Source of the DNA: Gibbula magus
Taxonomy: Eukaryota; Mollusca; Gastropoda; Trochida; Trochidae
Length of the DNA: 64,000 nucleotides
Reading direction: 5' to 3'
Assembly: GCA_936450465.1 (NCBI GenBank)
Contig: OW388301.1
Coordinates: forward strand, 18,209,523-18,273,522
In this document: positions 48,866 to 62,099 of the stretch, piece by piece
Numbering within the stretch: the stretch's first letter is position 1
Layout: each line of letters begins with the position of its first letter
Notes under the pieces: model-generated
What the model was told of the DNA's origin: nothing
Seen by the model: the letters and a program-made list of their open reading frames with translations, nothing else
Databases searched by the model: none
Translations under genes and position numbers: made by a program

Positions 48866-49590
48866 ATCGAAGACCAGGAAATCATATCGATTATGATCTC
48901 AACTATTTCATCAGAAATTGTTGCTTTATATTTCAACCAATTCAAGCAAAACAAGTTCATGTTAGAGTAGTTATGTAATCTTCACGATGTTATCAAGTTG
49001 TTTTATGTTGATTGTTCACGCATCTTAATCGTTTTCTTATATTTTAATTTTCTCTATTTGAAATAATAATGTATGAATTCAAATTAAATTTTAGTTTTGA
49101 GAAACTTGAAGTCACACATGTTTGTCATTTTCTATGACATCCGCCTGGAGCATACATGAAAATAGAGATTTTACAGAAATAAATTATGTTTGCCTCTTGA
49201 CATTTTCAGTTGATTAAGTAACCATTCTGGTTGTTTTAGACGCCTGGTTACTGTATGCCTTTACTGCAGGGTTCAATAGCGGGTTCCTATTTTCACTTTT
49301 GAACTGATGACATTTTACGACTTCTATTCCGCTGTACCCCTGACGATTGTTTTAAAACTCTACACATATCATTAAACCCAGGGTGAATAATTCTACTCTT
49401 GTTATGACAACATAAACCAATGGTAAGGCTTGATATGCGACGAGCATGGAAAAGGATTCAAACACGTCGTTACCCACTGACCATATGTTCACATTTGTTC
49501 TTATCGATGGAACATCCTCAATGGCTAACATCAGGTCAGGCATATTTGAACAGATATCCGATGGAACGTCGCACATTGTATGTATGTATT
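48866..49590. other. non-coding, nothing recognised
   Basis: Open frames on either strand at 49,352-49,686 lack motifs. Confidence 0.4.
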
Positions 49591-49673
49591 GATGTATCGA
49601 GTATGTATATATGTATGTGTAGAGTATATCTGCGTAGTGTGTATGTACATGTATGTATGTATGTATGTGTAGA
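49590..49673. repeat. GTAT/TGTA-rich microsatellite
   Basis: Imperfect GTAT repeats into which the next MITE has inserted. Confidence 0.8.
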
Positions 49674-50121
49674 CAGTCTTATTTAAATCGACCTTGTTCC
49701 GAGGAATAAAATTTGCAAAATAATATATCTACCGGGATACGAACAGGTTCTGTAGATTCCTCGCGACAAGGTCTGAGCACATCCCGTATAGGCGTGTGTT
49801 CCGAACCAGTTTAGCGCAGCCAAAGCCCAGTCAAATAGCTGACCAATCACATCATAGTATTTAAACGGTCGCTGATTTGAAAGCATTCGGAACAGACAAA
49901 AGGATAGCTGTTTGGAGTTATCTGCCCCTAACTTCTCGCACCGAAAGCATTTGTTTGGCATCTTTTGATTGGCTACCTGAATTGTGCTCGAACACGCTTA
50001 TCTACGGACTGTTATCAGACGGTTTGGCGTGGAACCTACGACTGATATGAGTTCATATCCCGGTAGATGCACTATTTTGCAATTTTTATTCCACGGAAAA
50101 CCGTCGCTTTTAATCAGACTG
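49674..50121. mobile_element. MITE with ~60-bp TIR and 10-bp target duplication, copy 2
   Basis: Starts CAGTCTTATTTAAATCG, ends TTTTAATCAGACTG. TATGTGTAGA occurs directly outside both ends (49,664-49,673 and 50,122-50,131), a perfect 10-bp duplication. Homologous to 18,786-19,196. Confidence 0.9.
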
Positions 50122-50131
50122 TATGTGTAGA

Positions 50132-52759
50132 GTATGTAACAGTATGTCCTCTATTAAGAGGGTGATAAGTGTTAAAACCGAGCTGCTTTCTTTCAGTTTT
50201 TAGAGTAATTAATTTATATTGTGGTCAAAAGTAACTGGACTGATGGAGTAACTACATCATATTGTGATTGTCACGACTTAGCCGATAGACACATCACATA
50301 TAGTTTAGATAGTCAATAGTTAAGTCAATACAGTATCATACAGGAGTACTATTCAAATAACTAGGCTGGTTTGGTAACGTCTCACTGGGTTGAAGGACAT
50401 TTTCAGATTGGTTGTGAAAGTAAGGGTCATGCTATCTATACATTATCGTACTAAGAGTACTCTCCAAATGTGAGAAAATGCTGCACAGAGGGAGGTCAAG
50501 TACTATACAGCTCCTCATCCTTCATCCTTAAAGGAAGCCTCGGAGACTCGGTTATCCGTACATCGATATAGTACTCCCTTAGTGACGTATAACCTGTGAA
50601 ATCAATGTCTGTGGACATCTACAGGATAAGCGATAGACATACAGTGAAGACGAATATAAAGTAAGACATTCAAATTGTAATGACAAGACCGTATGAAAGA
50701 TGAAATCCGTTTATATATCTTCCAAAGATTTGACTATAAAAGTTGTTGCCGTTTTCGAAACGATAGCAACGTAGATACGTTCATCCGATGTAACAACACC
50801 CGCAGTACTATGAAAAGGTATATTCTGACTTAAGAATCGGAGAGTGTCTTGGTCTCCTACGCAAGTTGTTCCTGTGGACGCCTTACACTTTCAGAGGACA
50901 TATCTGTATCCGGTTAATGCAATCACTGATAATTACATGCATGCAGAAAAGAATGGGATAGAGAGAATGCGGCACCATTATTAATTGGACCTGAAGTCAT
51001 CTGTCTGCTTAATTATCATGTTCAAAATTAAATAAAATCTGCTTAATATAATATTTGAATATTGAATTCTTCTCATGTGCTGGCACAGACAGGCTTAACT
51101 ATGTCTTGATTATGTCAGATTGTTTAACCTGATTATGAACAATATCTCCATAATATGTAAAAACATAAAATCACAATGGATCACTTTGTACAACTAAACT
51201 TATATTGCAATTTAATACCCTCAGGCATTTTGTTATTAACTCACATTTGTCGATTACAGGCTTTATCCTCCCTGTTGACTTCCTTGAAGAGCAAGTGTGT
51301 TGTTTCAGAACAGGAATTCCAATCCCGAGTATGTCACACTAAATGTTGTAAACGTAGTTGAGCATGTTTAACATATAAAGGTTGATGAGTTACTCGGACA
51401 ATCATCAATTCTTTGTGGACAATGACATGGAGAACATCATGAGTTACGTTACGTGATGACCTCAGTTGACCTCAGAACTTTTTCCAACAGTCATAACCAT
51501 TGAGTCACAGATGTGTTCACAGACAAACAACGATACTATGTAATAGTTTAAAAGTTCAAAGAGAGAAAAACTCAAGCGTTATTCGAAACCAAATCCATTG
51601 AATCAGTAAAGTATATCGGAAAGAGTAGCTGCATCCCGAAAGTTTGTTCACCTACGTTTGTATCTCGGTGCAAACATCATGTAATTTGGATTTTGTTTGA
51701 ACGTCAATTGCATCATTTTAAATGCACTGACAAAATCAGTATTTGTCCATGTATATACTCATTCGTAAATTTATCATATAATCGTCAGGTCAGTAGCGCA
51801 AGTTTTCGAAGAAGTTTGCCAGATTTTCAAAATTCAGATTTCGTTAATTGTGTACGATGCCTCAAATACATATAATGGCGGACAAGTGTTATGGCTTTGC
51901 ATTTGACAACTGTTTCACTTTCAAATGATAATGTTTCTTTAAAACACTGCTAATAACATGCAAATCCATGTTTCAAAATATACTTGTATAATTAAATAAC
52001 ATGTATTTATTGAAGTAATTTGTAAGGATGGTGACGTGTCCTTGTCTGTATGTTGTTTCGACTTGAGCCTGGTCTCGGAACTATGCACGCCGGTCATTTG
52101 GTCGGAGTATACGCCGCTCAAACGAATCAAGCATAGCCCATGGGTAGAGTTCTTGCACCAGAAAAGTGCCGTCAAGCCATAACTCTTATCCAAGTCGTAA
52201 AAAATTCAGCAATGTGTTGCCAGGCAAATAAGGGTATATTCAGTCTCTATATCCATCTGTACGAGATCGTCCTCGATCTGTCAAACCAAAAGTTACAAGA
52301 CGAGATGACCGATACATGATTTGATAGTTCTCCAGGAAAAGACCCACAACACGTTGAATGCTCAGTAACACGCCATAGCGAGAAGCAGATACAGCGCTAG
52401 CTATTGAGTTTTACACATACATATCATATAAAGCTGTATTTGAAGCACACATTTAGTAGAGTAGTACAAAAGAAGCTTTAGTGCAAAAACTCATAATATG
52501 TGTTCATCAAAGGTTACACATCAACAATCACATTGTAAAACTTGAAATCGCTTATATCGGTAAAGTATATAACGTAACGGATCGAATCTAACATGCATTG
52601 AAATCTTTGTGGAAGGGGAGTTTGGGGTCCCATTTAATCTAAGGCCAACGCATTATCAGAGATGATTTGCCTAATAACAAGTTCAAAGAGTGTTTCCTTT
52701 GTCAGCCATTTAAAGTTTAAAGTTTGGATGAAAACACTTTTCAGAATAAGGGATTTTGA
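50132..52759. other. non-coding, nothing recognised
   Basis: Unique-looking, less AT-biased sequence. Short open frames (51,176-51,361; 51,693-51,875; 51,939-52,193 minus) carry no motif I recognise. Confidence 0.4.
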
Positions 52760-52772
52760 AGGCAAGATTGTA

Positions 52773-53052
52773 GGTGAGGTGAGTTGGGGTTTAACGCCGC
52801 TTTCAAGATTATTTCACTTATATCGCGGCTGCTGGTATTATGGCAGGGAGAAAGTCCGCAACGCCATGTGGCTATGCATTGCAGTGAAACCTGCGAGCAT
52901 CGGCTGAGATTCAGTGTAGCATTGCACCCCAACCTTACTGCGTGTAGAACAATTCTCTACTGCAGACAAAGTTGCCGTGCCCCTGGCGGGATTCGAACCC
53001 CAGACCTCTTGATCCGAAGCCGAACGCGCTAACCACTCTGCTATCCTGCCCC
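52773..53052 (-). mobile_element. full-length tRNA-derived SINE with perfect TSD (280 bp)
   Basis: AGGCAAGATTGTA flanks both sides (52,760-52,772 and 53,053-53,065). On the minus strand the head has an A box in 'TAGCAGAGTGGTTAGCGCG' and a canonical B box GGTTCGAATCC, so it derives from a tRNA gene. The tail holds the conserved 'TTTAACGCCGCTTTCAAG' block. Confidence 0.95.
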
Positions 53053-53065
53053 AGGCAAGATTGTA

Positions 53066-54018
53066 TAAGGGGGTCCTGTATTGGATAAATTATTGAGAAG
53101 ACACTAATTGAAGGATTACATTGATCATACTATGAGAGACACTTTGTCGCCCCAAGTTTAATCAAAAACACATAAAGCCTTTCATGTGACAAGCAGATAG
53201 GCCATACATTGCTATTGCTTTAACACTGAAAAAATGTTAATCGCAATTTCACGATTTTTCATTCAATGTTGAGCAAGTATTTGCATATTTTAATAGAAAT
53301 TTTGAAGAGGCAACCTTTTGGCGAATTTAAAAAAAACAAATACTCTTAAAGTTTTGTTCAACAATGTCATTAAAATAGTATTCAAATGAGATGTTCATTA
53401 CATGGACAGAGAGTATAGATGAGAATACACGTACACTGCTGTAACACCAATCTTTGTTCAAACATTATTATTATTTTTGACATGTTTCAGAGGGATTTTT
53501 TATAACTGTCAATTACATCTTACAATTTCTCATCTTAAAGGCATTAATCAATTGATCTCACGAAAAGGTAAAACAGTGTATTTTTCGCCTTTAGTTTAAA
53601 ATTTAATATTTGCCTGCCCCTTAGAAAGTATGTGAATATTACTTTTTTCTTAACGTTTTAATTAGCGTTTGCGGGTCAACGAAAAAACAGAGCAATTCAG
53701 AACAACCATTTCCAAAGCCACAATAACATGGTCATTTTCTAAAAAAAAAGACACTTGATCGAACATTGATCTCAAGAAATTACATTGGGTAAAATTAACA
53801 AATTATTAATTTGACTTCTTAAAACCTATTTCTGAGATATCACTTTCAAGGTCACACACTCAATGATCACTTTTCATTGTTTATAACAATCGTGTAATGA
53901 TTCAAATGTTACCAGTTTAAATAAGGCATTTTCCCAATGCATGCTTAGGTCGTGACCACGCTGTGACCTTGACCTTTGACACATTAATTCAGAGCAACAC
54001 AAGGAAATTTCTTCCAAG
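53066..54018. other. non-coding, nothing recognised
   Basis: AT-rich sequence without coding or repeat signals that I can support. Confidence 0.4.
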
Positions 54019-57000
54019 CAAACATGACTGTACTGGGCTGAGGCAGACATCCTGTACTAACCCGATTCAGGTATCCGGTACTGGCCCTGTACCGATTTGC
54101 ACACTGGCGTTGTACTGGGCCAGTATCATGCCGTTACTAAAACGATACCATTCCCTGTACTGGCCCGATTCAGGTTAGCCTTCACAGTTCGGGTACATTA
54201 AAAATATATTGCGTATACCGTAAAAATTTGTCAATATCCAAATTTACTGATAAATCAAGGTTGATTTAGGAATAGCATGTTCTCTTCCATTTCCTAAATT
54301 GTTACTTTTCTTAAAGTTAACATATCGGCCTATTAATCATATAAGTTTGTAATCTTTTTAAACTTTTTAAACTTTTTTATTTACAATTTGTAATGCAGTA
54401 ATGAAACTTAAATAGTGTTTGTATTCTGTTACATAGTTTCAATATTGTCAAATATGTAGTCAAATCTATATGTTATTTGAAAACAAGCCAGCAGTTATTT
54501 TTAACAAGTAGGCCTACGTACAAAGACAATGCTAAGAAATGCAACTTGTGATTTTTTTCATACTTAGATTTCCTTATGATAATAATACATACAGCAGCAA
54601 TTGTTAATGTAAAACACACTTGTAGTAATATAGAATGTATCAAAGTTATAAATGCAACTACAGTTAACTCATGAATTGAACTCTCATTGAAAGGATACCT
54701 AAGCAGACGACAATATGAAATACTACCCATAATTCACGCACAGGAAGTGTCATACCTGAATTGGGCCAGTATGTAAACCTAAATAAATATAATCTGTACT
54801 GGGCCGGAACTCTTTGACATTATCCCATAATGCATTTAGACAGGAAATGATATGCCTTAACTGGGCCATTACCGTACTTCATAGGGGATTCTTAATATTG
54901 CCTCATGAATATTAATGAGGCATATGGAACCGCGTGCGCTAAATCGAAAACGAGGCTAAGGCCGCTTCCAAACCCGGAAGTACCATTCACATAGCATTGA
55001 CAATTCGGTAGCTCTTCTAAATAACACTTACTTTTATTAAAAATAATGATAAAATCACTAGGAAAACTTTCAAGATCGATGCATCTGTCGATTATCTTCA
55101 ATTACCACCGCCCAGGATACTATTTTACATGCAAGGCGATGTTTTTCGAATAATTTACGGTAGGATTTCCTCGTTGTGTTTACCGTCATTTTGAACTGTA
55201 AATCTGTCAAACTCGTTGTTGTTTCAGTGCTCTAACTTGAACAAATACGAATGAAAATTTACACACTACCCATGCATGCCAGGAAATCATTGTATATAGT
55301 CACTGGGTGGGAATAAACTGTTCAAATCTTAGCCATCATTCGGCTAAACGGTCAGCTCTTGTGACATGCCTACGAACTGCAAAGGGGTCATTCAGTGCAA
55401 CTCACTGAAAACAAACCGAATTCTTGTTTTTTAACAAATCGATTTTGGAGTCTAAATTGATTCAAATTGTTTATTTGGATATAGTTTCAATTACAGTCCA
55501 ATTAGTACAGGTTATTTTACTTTCTCTTGTTGAAGCAGTAAAACAGCTATTATAATTCAATAAAATATATATACAAAATATCTGTTCTAGTTTTAACAAA
55601 TATTTTTTTAGTAAGCCATTTGTATGTCTGCAGTAGCAAAATAATTTTAAACAATGAACATAACGTTCTTATTTATATGTAAGAAATACATAAACATCTT
55701 TAGCAATTAATCTATTATGGCTTTATTTAATTAACAATTTGAGGAAGTTATCAATGATCAGTCAGTAATCAATGTTATCAATGTGATGAGGATTCTAATT
55801 TGTGAGCACATGTAGATATGTGAATAAGCTTTGAAAATTTAACAGATGTTAAAAAAAATATTTCATAAGAAAAGGATTTCTACCTACAAACATAGTATTT
55901 AGTTTATTTAAGAAGCTGACAACAGTACACAAAAGCAATTAAATGAATGATGGAACCCTTTACAAAACAGGAAATAAATAGTTGAAAAACAGTTGTAACT
56001 TATGATCTGTGGTAATAAATATATTTTAGCAATTTTGGAATTAAAATAAACATTAACTAAAAGGAGTGAGACTAATTAAAAAATTAGGAGATATGTCATT
56101 TTATATTCCATGTACTTCAAAGGTGATTTTTTTTAAATATTGCATGCTTACTTTATATTACATGAATTTAATTTATTTACTGAATTCTATTCGTTTCAAA
56201 ATAAAGAAACAATCTCCAAGTGCTAATGTGATATTATACCCCATGTCACACATGGCATGAAGATTTGAATACCCTATGTAATATGTACCACCTACCTATT
56301 TGCAATCAGGGTCCCTTTTTTATTATGAATTATTCTAGAATAATAAGTCAGAATAGAAAGCATTCAGTGGGATTGTGTATCTTTAAAAAGTTTTAAAATA
56401 ATTAATAAATAAAATAAAAATAATGTACATTTGAATTAATTTAAATTTTATTTGTATTTAAAAAAGAGATATACATATATTTCTCAAACATGACCACCAC
56501 CTCCTTGAGCACAATCTATCATTTATATATTGTGTATTGAAACATGCATATACATGTGTATTTCACATTATATTTCATCATTATCCAGCACGACATGTAT
56601 TTGTTACTTCCAAACATTAACATCAATTAAAGGTACATCCATTGTGTTGATTGGGGTCAAATATGGCAAACGTTATAGATGGTCTTATTTCATCGAGAAG
56701 TACCAACTGTAATCGAAAACTACCATTTTAATGGTAGTTTTCTTAGTATATTGACGATATGAAGGTAGAAGTATCGATTTCTGATCGAAAACCGGACAAT
56801 ACACAGCGTGTGGCGCGCGTCAATGAGTCAAACGTAATTTTGGAATCTTATTTAAAACTAACAAAATAACAAATTTGGGTTGATAATGTTCAATAGGTCA
56901 TATAACTACTGTGCATGTAAATAGGACGTGCACTTTCGGTTTCTGCACATGCATAATGACGTTACTCGATTTCAATTGGAAACTAGTAATTATGATATGT

Positions 57001-58284
57001 TTGGCGATTGGAGATGAATATGTAAGTTGAGTGAATTTGTTTGTATTGTAAGCAGCACATATGATGTGTTGGAACGTATTAAAGCCAAATAAAATGTTAT
57101 GAAACACAATGGATGCACCTTTAATTTATTTTTCATTTATATTTTGTTGGTTATTTTTGTTGGGTAATAACTATATCTAGGTAAGTGGTTTAAATAATAA
57201 TTTTCTTATTTAATGTTTGGCCGGCTTTAAATTTTGCTCCCAAGGTCCTGCATGAATAAATAATCAAAAAGTACCTATAAATCATAAAGATCAACTTATG
57301 TTTAATTGTAGCTTATAACTCAGGCCTTTTAAAAACAAAATTTAAGATATTTCTGGTCATAAACAATTTATATTTATGATTTAATGTGTCCTGCAGTACA
57401 TGTGTAAATAATTTTAGTAGACTCTACTGATGCAATGCATGGAAATGACTGACAATATTGTGATAATAGATTAATAAATATATATTTTTAGTTTTATAAT
57501 ATATATTAGTTCCTGATTTAAATGAATATTTATTATTTATTCGAATGTCTAATTTTCTTGAAAATATTCTGATCATTAGGTCGAAACGAATTTAAATATA
57601 TAGGTCAAGTTGCACTTTGCTTCAATTAATATTGTGTTCATTTTGGGGATGGAAGTGGGCCAGCACCTTCGAGAGGTTTAGATACTGCCGTCGGTCATTG
57701 CTCCACTAATTACAGGTTCCCATCTTTGGGATTATTATAAATTTAATGGAGGTCAATTTTGCCGAATGATTACGAAAAACGGACATTATTAGCCAAAAAA
57801 GACATTCAAATCATCCCGTTTACGAGCCGATGACAAAACCAAAACTCTTGTACTTGCCACGAGTAAAACTATCCAAAACAAACGTTGTTTGCCGCTAAAC
57901 CTGAAACAATTACCATTAGTTTTGTCATATTTTATTGTCAAAAACGCTTTTTTAAAAATCTTGCATTGTTGGAATACGATATAAACAAACCTATTCATTC
58001 AGTTCCAGTCGAAAGAAACCGAAACACAAGCGGCACGTACAGCCGATATGTAGCCATTACACGAATACGGAAGCGGCCTTAGCCTCGTTTTCGTTTCGAA
58101 AGGTCATAGGTCGTATGCATGCATAAATATTGAGAATCCCCTATTACCTTATTGCTAGCACTGGGCCAGTACGATTTTACCTTAACTGGGTCAATTCAGG
58201 TAAAACGATACTGGGCCAGTACTGGTTCTTTACCGTTAGCCAGTATGCCTTTATCAACTTTACCAGCCAGTACAGTCGTGTTTG
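54019..58284. mobile_element. 4.27-kb non-coding element with inverted ends and subterminal motif array
   Basis: CAAACATGACTGTACTGG (from 54,019) and its near reverse complement (CCAGTACAGTCGTGTTTG, to 58,284) mark the ends. Variants of ACTGGGCCAGT occur at least seven times within 850 bp of the left end and about five times within 135 bp of the right end. A second inverted pair, GGGGATTCTTAATATT with CGAAAACGAGGCTAAGGCCG, lies at 54,885-54,970 and 58,070-58,145. The interior is AT-rich with a nested TTAA MITE (56,631-57,120) and no credible gene. Probably a non-autonomous DNA transposon; target duplication unclear. Confidence 0.72.
56631..57120. mobile_element. TTAA MITE family 2 (490 bp), nested
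   Basis: TTAA at 56,627-56,630 and 57,121-57,124; ends AGGTACATCCATTGTGTT and AACACAATGGATGCACCT are inverted. Interior shares blocks with copies at 2,648 and 61,609. Confidence 0.93.
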
Positions 58285-58796
58285 ATGGATTCCCTTTTAT
58301 CTTCAACAAATTCAAATGCACTTGTCCCACACACTATTGAGGTCATCAGGAAAGGAAACAGTCGGTGCCAGAAATAGGCTTAGTGTGAAGTGGCAACATC
58401 CAGCCATTCTTATCTTCAACAAGTACGTTTACTGGCGCATGTTCTTCATGAAACGATGCCATATCTCTTTCGTTTTGGGCTAAAGTAACATTTCTTGTAC
58501 GTTGTAGTTTCACAATCAACATGAGCTACATGTATGCGGCCACCAGAATCCGCCGAATTGATGTTATTCAAACGACTCTGACTGACACTTTTTACTTACT
58601 TCGTACTTCTAAAGATTCTGGAAGTTGATAAGATGAAGCATAAAGTACAGAGGGAACAACTGGCAACTGAGGAGAGACTTGAGTGTGAAAAGAGGAGAGG
58701 TTGGCTGTAGAGAGGAAGGTCATCCATTGCCTAAAACAGCAGAATGAAGATCAAATTCATCAATCAGATTTACTTTAGTCATCAGATAACTTTTTA
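58285..58796. other. non-coding, nothing recognised
   Basis: No motif seen. Confidence 0.4.
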
Positions 58797-59002
58797 ACCG
58801 ATCAGGCCCGAAAGGCCAGATGGGTTTATTCCCTTATTGTATGGTGTTCGTTCGTCCTTCCGTCCACTTATCCGTTAACTCCAGAACCAAAGAAAGAAAA
58901 AATTGGTGACTTGGCAATGCCTTTGCTCATTATTGTATTTAATAGTAATTTTTTCCTTCGATTTTATGAATAATTTAAAACCTGATGAACTACAAAGCTA
59001 TT
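58797..59002. mobile_element. GCTCATCAGGC-family element, short diverged copy
   Basis: 'CCGATCAGGCCCGAAAGGCC' at left and 'AACCTGATGAACTAC' at right are diverged versions of the family ends, about 205 bp apart; most internal units are missing. Confidence 0.7.
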
Positions 59003-59095
59003 GGCTACTGCTATTTTGTTGTTGTTGAAACTTGTTATGTTGTTACTTTAAAATTGTTTGTCATCCAAGTGCCCTTACATTGAATATAGAACAAA

Positions 59096-59290
59096 CAAGC
59101 AGTTGTCACTAAGGTGACATGATCTCCCGCCGCAAATTATTACTTCAAAATTGAAAAATATCGAGATCAGCAACGACTGGGCCCTTAATTATCCCTAAAA
59201 TAACCCTCTGTGTATGATAATGATCAAATTCCAATGAACAGCTCTTGTGTAGTTGTCCGCTGTGACCTTGAGAGTATGTCAAGTAACAGA
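59096..59290. mobile_element. CCCCCGCCG-class element fragment
   Basis: 'GCAGTTGTCACTAAGGTGACATG' region, 'CCCGCCGCAAATTATTACTTC' and 'TGTGACCTTGAGA' match the start of 47,694-48,637. Confidence 0.75.
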
Positions 59291-60855
59291 ACTGACCTGG
59301 TCACAACCAATATCACTGTAATAATGAATTGAACATTAATTAAGCAAGATTAAGAATGCATATTTCCAATTTGTAAACATGAAGATGTATTTTGTTATTC
59401 TTTACTTAAAAAAACTTTAGAAGTTAAACCAAATGTTATTTGGAAATTCTCTCCTTGAAATTAAAATTGAGTCAAATAACTACATGTATTAACATAGTGT
59501 TGACGTAATGACAGCGGGCTGTATAAACACTGTAAAATATCACAGACTGAAAGCCTGGAATCCTTATCTTGTTTTCTCAGCATGTGTTGCTCTAAGCTTA
59601 TTAGCCAGTGAATCTGTTTAAACATTGATTAAATGTCAGGAATTGCTATTTACAATAAACGATATTTATGGGGAATATGGATTTCGTGAAACAAATAGTT
59701 TGATTGATATGGACACTTAATCCTTAATTACCATGCTCGATATTGTAAATAATTCAATGTCAAACATAATATTCCTTATATTTGAAGTAGTAAAATATAT
59801 ATTTTATTGTCAACCATACCTTAATTTTATGATGGTACATACAACAAGGTGTTCCAACGTTCTTTAATTGCCGTAGCTGTCTTCTGCACGTGATATAATT
59901 GATGAACAATGGTTTGCATAAATTGTATTTACATCTTTAAACAAACACATCATTGCTTGAGTTGAGTCAAAGAGTTTTCAACCATAAATAAAATTATTTT
60001 TCTGAGATGTCTATACCTTCAAACCTTTTCAAAGATATAATTTTCTAACAATGGGTACATCGAGATGTAACATTAAAGGCAAACATTGTCTCAATACATG
60101 ACGCCATGATCATGTCAAGCCCCGTCGAAGATGGAGGTTTGATGTATATATATGTATATCGTAACAATAAACTGTAAAGCATGTCTATTTAAAATATAAA
60201 ACTTTCAAAGAAGTCTAAAACTAATGAGAGCGAGATGCGCTCTTTACCCTTCACAGAAAACTGTCAATGATAAAATACCACGAAAATCACTGGGACTGAC
60301 AGCTTTTGATACTTGCTTAGGTTATCCCAATTGTCCAGTATGTCTTGAAACATACACAAGTGATCAAAGCAGTCTTACAATAATGAGAGTTGAATTGATC
60401 GTTCAGTGATAAAGAACACACTCTACTACTTCTTTCGGTTGTCACTTTAAAGGTTTTGCATGTGTTTGATCAACCACAGTCTTACATAGTCTGTCGAAAC
60501 CTTTAATTAAAGCGTTACTCTATCAATATCTCAAAGACATTTTATCAAATAATAAGCAAATTTCAATACAGATCTTAAAAATAATACCACTCCGTCAAAT
60601 ACCTAAGTGAAACCAATCAATTTGACAATTTCTAGCAATTGATACTATTGTTACCATAACATAATTAAAAGGCACTATTTTTTTAAAAAATATTCAATCT
60701 TCCTAAAAGGTCATACTGTTACTGTATTAAATGATAAATTCAAATCATAATTATACAGAGTTTAATGACAATATGAGCAAACAAACTGATACAATCTTGC
60801 AATTATTATTTCAAACAGGAGAGCAATAATCATAAAGATAATATTATGAGATATT
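59291..60855. other. non-coding, nothing recognised
   Basis: AT-rich sequence with only short motif-free open frames. Confidence 0.4.
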
Positions 60856-60860
60856 AATTT

Positions 60861-61115
60861 AAAGGCGCTGTAGTGCGCTGATCTCAATGAAACATAGTGC
60901 TCTCACAATGGATAAATATTACCGAATCAAGAAAAGCAGTTCTAACACGAATTTACTTGGTTCAGTTAAGTCCACTCCCCAGCGGGCACTTTAAGGTGTT
61001 CACATTTAAATGGTCGCTCGAAGGCTGTTCAAATGACCTGACTGCTGCAGTGTACCTAAGAATTCAAAGTGGAGTTTTATTGATGGCATCATAATGGAAT
61101 GGTCAACTATTTTGT
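60861..61115. repeat. TTAA-MITE-like left end fused to repeat related to 31,793-32,065
   Basis: 'TTTAAAGGCGCTGTAGTGCG' resembles the family 1 MITE start, but the following sequence ('GTGCTCTCACAATGG', 'GGTCGCTCGAAGG', 'AATGGAATGGTCAACT') matches the other repeat. Confidence 0.6.
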
Positions 61116-61309
61116 CTGCTTCCGGTATCCTTTTGGTCGGAGTGTTCTCTCTTTCCTGACTTCTGAATGGATAGACAATTTCTTTTGTAGTGTGTAGTTT
61201 TGTTGAATGGCATTTCTTCTTTGCCGCTAAAAACTCTTGGCGAACAGTCTTTTGGCAGTGGTCTTGACTTCTTGGTGCTAAAGATTCTCACTTCTACATC
61301 TCTGGCTCC

Positions 61310-61431
61310 AATCTCATTAAAATCAAATCGTTGATTCTTTATATTTTGTTTGTCTACATCTAGATGAGTGACCAGTCGGCAGCCAAATATAATACAGGGA
61401 ACGAATCAACGATTTGATTTTAATGAGATTA
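61310..61431. repeat. 28-bp inverted repeat (stem-loop, ~66-bp loop)
   Basis: AATCTCATTAAAATCAAATC... at 61,311 is the exact reverse complement of sequence ending GATTTTAATGAGATT at about 61,431. It may be the centre of a small palindromic element. Confidence 0.88.
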
Positions 61432-61608
61432 CTATGGCTCAAGCTGGTATAAGCCTAGGATCAGGATGTCCGGTTGTAGGACCATGTCCACCAACAAAAT
61501 TGTTTGGAGCAAACGTAGGTGTCATAAGAAATTTTGTGACGGCCAACATCATCGTCACGAGGAGACGCTCTGATTCAACTGTCACACAAAAAATCAGGCT
61601 CTGATTAA

Positions 61609-62095
61609 AGGTGCATCCATTGTGTTTCATAAACTTGGATTGCTTTGATACGTGCCAACACACGATGAATAAGGATTTCAGTTCAAATAAGTTCACTCAA
61701 CTTGAATATTCATCTTTAATCGCCAAATATATCATAATTAGCTGTTTCCAATTAAATTCGAGTAACATCATTATACATGTGCAGAAATCGAAACTACAAA
61801 TACAAGTTACATGCACATACGTTATAAGACCTATTACACATTATCAGCTCAAAGTTGGCTTTTCGTCTGCTGTAAACAAGTTACAAAGTTTTCGTTTGAC
61901 TCATTCACGCGTGCCACACGCGGTGCATTGTCCGGTTTTTGATCAGAAATCGATACGTTTACCTTTATATCGTCGGTATACAGAGTCGATTATCATCAAA
62001 ATGGAATCTCTCGGTAACAGTCAGTACTTCTCGATATAATAACACCTTTTATAACTTTTGGCATGTGTTGCCCCAACAACACAATGGATGTACAT
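61609..62095. mobile_element. TTAA MITE family 2 (487 bp)
   Basis: TTAA at 61,605-61,608 and 62,096-62,099; left AGGTGCATCCATTGTGTT, right ACACAATGGATGTACAT. The open frame at 61,611-62,039 is internal to the MITE and not a gene. Confidence 0.93.
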
Positions 62096-62099
62096 TTAA

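Noticed and set aside
54473..54730. Small hydrophobic membrane protein on the minus strand
   Set aside because: AT-rich composition yields hydrophobic frames; no start context, splice sites or motif, and it lies inside a non-coding element.
54019..58284. LTR retrotransposon
   Set aside because: The ends are inverted, not direct, and no gag-pol remnants are present.
61611..62039. 142-codon open frame
   Set aside because: Lies wholly inside a TTAA MITE that has other copies with broken frames.
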